From positions 1-34,117 of the forward strand of contig DFFT01000131.1 of the NCBI GenBank assembly GCA_002372325.1: a stretch of 34,117 nt of DNA, given 5' to 3'. This DNA comes from Succinivibrionaceae bacterium UBA3769 (GTDB lineage: Bacteria; Pseudomonadota; Gammaproteobacteria; Enterobacterales; Succinivibrionaceae). Positions 32,480 through 34,117 of the stretch are shown here, piece after piece (within the stretch, counting starts at the first letter, position 1; each line of letters begins with the position of its first letter). The notes under the pieces were generated by a model, which worked only from the letters and a program-made list of their open reading frames with translations, had not been told where the DNA came from and made no database searches. The translations under genes were made by a program, and so were the position numbers.

Positions 32480-33433
32480 TTAAGCCTCCTTCTTTTTCAG
32501 AAGAGCATAGAGTTTCTCAGTTAATGGAAGGTGGGTATGGAGCCTTTGACCGGTTTTCAGGATATATCCCAGAATATACTCTAGTTCAGAAGGCCGTTTC
32601 TTTTTGAAATCCACTTCCATGGAGGAATAGTTCTCTCCGGTTTTTTCAGCTACCGAAAGAACCAAATCAAAGGCAATATCAGCGGAGACGGTAAGCCCCT
32701 GAGCCTTAAGTACCGGGTAAATTTCTGAAAAAATCTCTAGTGCCTCTTTTTGGTAGGCTGCAGCAATTTCCCGGTTTTTGCATTGATGGAGAGCAGTAAG
32801 AGGATTGATGCAGGCATTCACCAGCAGTTTTTGGATCTGTTCTTCTTCTATGCGAGGAGATATGACGGCTCCTATAGTTCTCGCTAATAATTCTATTTCC
32901 GGTACCGGCTTTTGGCGCTCAGGAGAACCGATATAGGTGGTTCCGTTACCCCGGGGATATACAGTCCGGCCCTTGTGAACCGCTCCCCGGCTGGTAACCC
33001 CTGTCCAGAAGGGATTAGGCAGTATTGTCCGGGCTTCTTCCCAGATTCCCATGCCGTTCATGAGGAGAACCACAGGAATATGTTCAGGAAGATAGCCTTT
33101 CAGGCTATGCAAGACCTTACCGCACTGATTGGCTTTAACAGTTATGATGATGAGATCCTGATCTGCGGCTTTTTCTCCCGGAAATACCATGCCCTGATAT
33201 GATTCTCTCACTGCAGGTTTTTCAGCATGGATGTCAGAACTTGTTTCAGAAGAGGTTTCAGGAGATTTTTCAGAAGGCTCAGTTTCCTTGCAGTATTCAA
33301 AAACATATGAAGTTCCCGGAGTATCGGGTGGCAGCCGGGTATCGATAAAAACCGGATTAACGTCATCAGAAAAACTGAGGTCATGAAATAGCAGCTGTCC
33401 GATGCTTCCGGCTCCGATGATTGCAACATTCAT
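32480..33433 (-). CDS. panE: 2-dehydropantoate 2-reductase (ketopantoate reductase)
   Basis: NADPH-dependent reduction of ketopantoate to pantoate in pantothenate/CoA synthesis. The 317-residue protein has the dinucleotide motif IIGAGSIGQLL (4-14), VKANQ (about 98-102), LLMNGMG, the catalytic Lys in QKLLVNACINPLTAL and NYSSMEVDFKKKRPSELEYI with the substrate-binding Asn/Ser and Glu. An acidic, Ser/Thr-rich insertion (about residues 50-75) is coded partly by 12-bp repeats and interrupts the Rossmann domain. GAGGAA lies six bases before the ATG. The family includes other oxidoreductases, but the yajL/thiI neighbourhood supports PanE. Confidence 0.88.
   Translation of the reverse strand: MNVAIIGAGSIGQLLFHDLSFSDDVNPVFIDTRLPPDTPGTSYVFEYCKETEPSEKSPETSSETSSDIHAEKPAVRESYQGMVFPGEKAADQDLIIITVKANQCGKVLHSLKGYLPEHIPVVLLMNGMGIWEEARTILPNPFWTGVTSRGAVHKGRTVYPRGNGTTYIGSPERQKPVPEIELLARTIGAVISPRIEEEQIQKLLVNACINPLTALHQCKNREIAAAYQKEALEIFSEIYPVLKAQGLTVSADIAFDLVLSVAEKTGENYSSMEVDFKKKRPSELEYILGYILKTGQRLHTHLPLTEKLYALLKKKEA
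33243..33278 (-). repeat. Three-unit 12-bp degenerate tandem repeat inside panE
   Basis: Units at 33243-33254, 33255-33266 and 33267-33278 share TTTCAG(A/G)AG on the plus strand. In the panE frame they encode PSEK, SPET and SSET, forming the core of a hydrophilic insertion. Confidence 0.7.
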
Positions 33434-33857
33434 AAACGGTTCCTCTTCTTTAGGGTTACCAGGTTCCAGTCTCTGTGCCTTTTCAGAGAAGATTCCTATG
33501 TGTAAATGGCGGCGGGGTCATTTCATTCCCTGCTGGTTGTCTCAGCTTAAGTCAGCGTTTCCGTAATCTGTTCCCCGTCATCTGTTTATGGAGGGTCTAA
33601 GCAGTTTTTCTGACTCCCGCTTCAAATCCTGACGGTGTCTTATCTCACAGATCTCAGAGTCTTAAAGGTGTTTTTGTGCACAGTCCTGTTCATAATCCCG
33701 AGTCATAACAGCTAATTTCAGATATCATACGCCATCGTGATATAATCTTCTATTCGTGAAGAGCATGGAGTTCTAATTGCGCTCCCCCGAATTTCTTTGA
33801 TGAACACGATCCGGCATCAGGCATGCTGTTCTTTCTGAACCGGCAGGGATATGTATT
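33434..33857 (+). other. 424-nt intergenic region between divergent panE and xseB
   Basis: No gene, tRNA or known riboswitch is supported. It holds the panE ribosome-binding site at its left edge, a small inverted repeat TCTCTG/CAGAGA (33470-33489), a TGTGCACA palindrome near 33676-33683, and the xseB extended -10 at 33738-33746. The mRNA leader of xseB would be about 100 nt. Confidence 0.6.
33738..33746 (+). promoter_or_regulatory. Extended -10 promoter of xseB
   Basis: TG-A-TATAAT, identical to the extended -10 upstream of slyD, lies 111 nt before xseB. No good -35 is seen. Confidence 0.6.
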
Positions 33858-34103
33858 ATGGATAATGAAGAAAAAAGCTTTGAAGAGCTTCTGGCGCAGA
33901 TTGAAAGCATTGTAACCGAGATGGAAAGCAAAAAGCTGCCGCTAGATAAGCAGCTTGCTTCATTTGAAGAGGGTACCGCCCTGATCAGAAAATGCCACAG
34001 TATTCTTAAAAATGCCGAGGGACGTGTGGAACAGCTTTCCAGACAGGATGTAAATGCCTCGCTTACGGAAGCGCCGGTATCCGATTACAGTCAGGAACAC
34101 TGA
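33858..34103 (+). CDS. xseB: Exodeoxyribonuclease VII small subunit
   Basis: An 81-residue helical protein that forms the small subunit of exonuclease VII with XseA and degrades single-stranded DNA. The family pattern is clear: SFEELLAQIESIVTEMESKKLPLDKQLASFEEGTALIRKC is read across residues 7-46, with the conserved leucines and the S-x-E-G-x-x-L-x-x-x-C segment. AGGG precedes the ATG. In related bacteria ispA and dxs follow; only 14 nt remain in the window, so this cannot be seen. Confidence 0.95.
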   Translation: MDNEEKSFEELLAQIESIVTEMESKKLPLDKQLASFEEGTALIRKCHSILKNAEGRVEQLSRQDVNASLTEAPVSDYSQEH

Positions 34104-34117
34104 TTGAATAACAATAA

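Noticed and set aside
33640..33660. Possible CRP site GGTG...TCACA in the panE-xseB gap
   Set aside because: The left half does not match TGTGA at the required 6-nt spacing.
484..34117. CRISPR arrays, tRNA genes, insertion sequences, phage attachment sites, defence islands
   Set aside because: None are seen. Intergenic gaps are short, contain terminators or promoters, and show no direct-repeat arrays or cloverleaf structures.

Overview
The window reads as a stretch of gammaproteobacterial chromosome. The gene order mrcA / pilMNOPQ / aroK-aroB-damX-rpe-gph-trpS is a classic gammaproteobacterial arrangement. CRP looks nearly identical to the E. coli protein, including its whole DNA-recognition region. 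The argD-crp, yheS-slyD, thiI-yajL-panE and xseB groupings also recall enteric, Vibrio and Aeromonas chromosomes. Moderate GC, a pilus-bearing but compact gene set and the missing dam gene would suit an Aeromonadales or Succinivibrionaceae-like organism. That family placement is inference; the class placement is solid. There are no rRNAs, tRNAs, insertion sequences, prophage genes or CRISPR arrays.

Layout. (1) 1-483 is the 3' end of an EAL-domain cyclic-di-GMP protein. (2) 661-3150 (minus) is the bifunctional penicillin-binding protein PBP1A, divergent from (3) 3272-8282, pilMNOPQ, the inner-membrane alignment complex and outer-membrane secretin of a type IV pilus. (4) 8388-14373 is aroK-aroB-damX-rpe-gph-trpS, covering shikimate-pathway steps, a SPOR-domain division protein, pentose-phosphate and phosphoglycolate housekeeping, and tryptophanyl-tRNA synthetase. 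Dam methylase, normally between damX and rpe, is absent. (5) 14377-18779 is an RND efflux adaptor and pump that begins 3 nt after trpS and has no outer-membrane channel gene beside it. (6) argD (plus) and crp (minus) converge on two terminators. (7) crp diverges from a PlsC-like acyltransferase across a 331-nt regulatory region that holds a good CRP box. (8) 22956-26303 is a five-gene minor-pilin cluster (FimT, PilV, PilW, PilX, PilE types). (9) rlmJ and the ABC-F gene yheS form a minus-strand operon, divergent from slyD, whose product has an exceptional His/Cys/Asp tail. (10) thiI (plus) converges with yajL-like and panE (minus). The window ends with xseB, the exonuclease VII small subunit.

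How they fit together. The pilMNOPQ operon and the distant minor-pilin cluster supply two halves of one type IV pilus (machine and priming or tip complex), while the major pilin, PilB/T ATPases, PilC, PilD and PilY1 must be elsewhere. Peptidoglycan synthesis (PBP1A) and septal SPOR binding (DamX) flank the pilus genes. Most of the window is ordinary core genome, and I found no convincing undescribed multi-gene system. The more unusual signals are local: the extended SlyD metal-binding tail, 12-bp-period repeats that lengthen linkers in the RND pump and PanE, the CRP box in the crp/acyltransferase intergenic region, the H-x5-D spacing in the acyltransferase, and the dam-less aroK-trpS operon with an efflux pair at its end.
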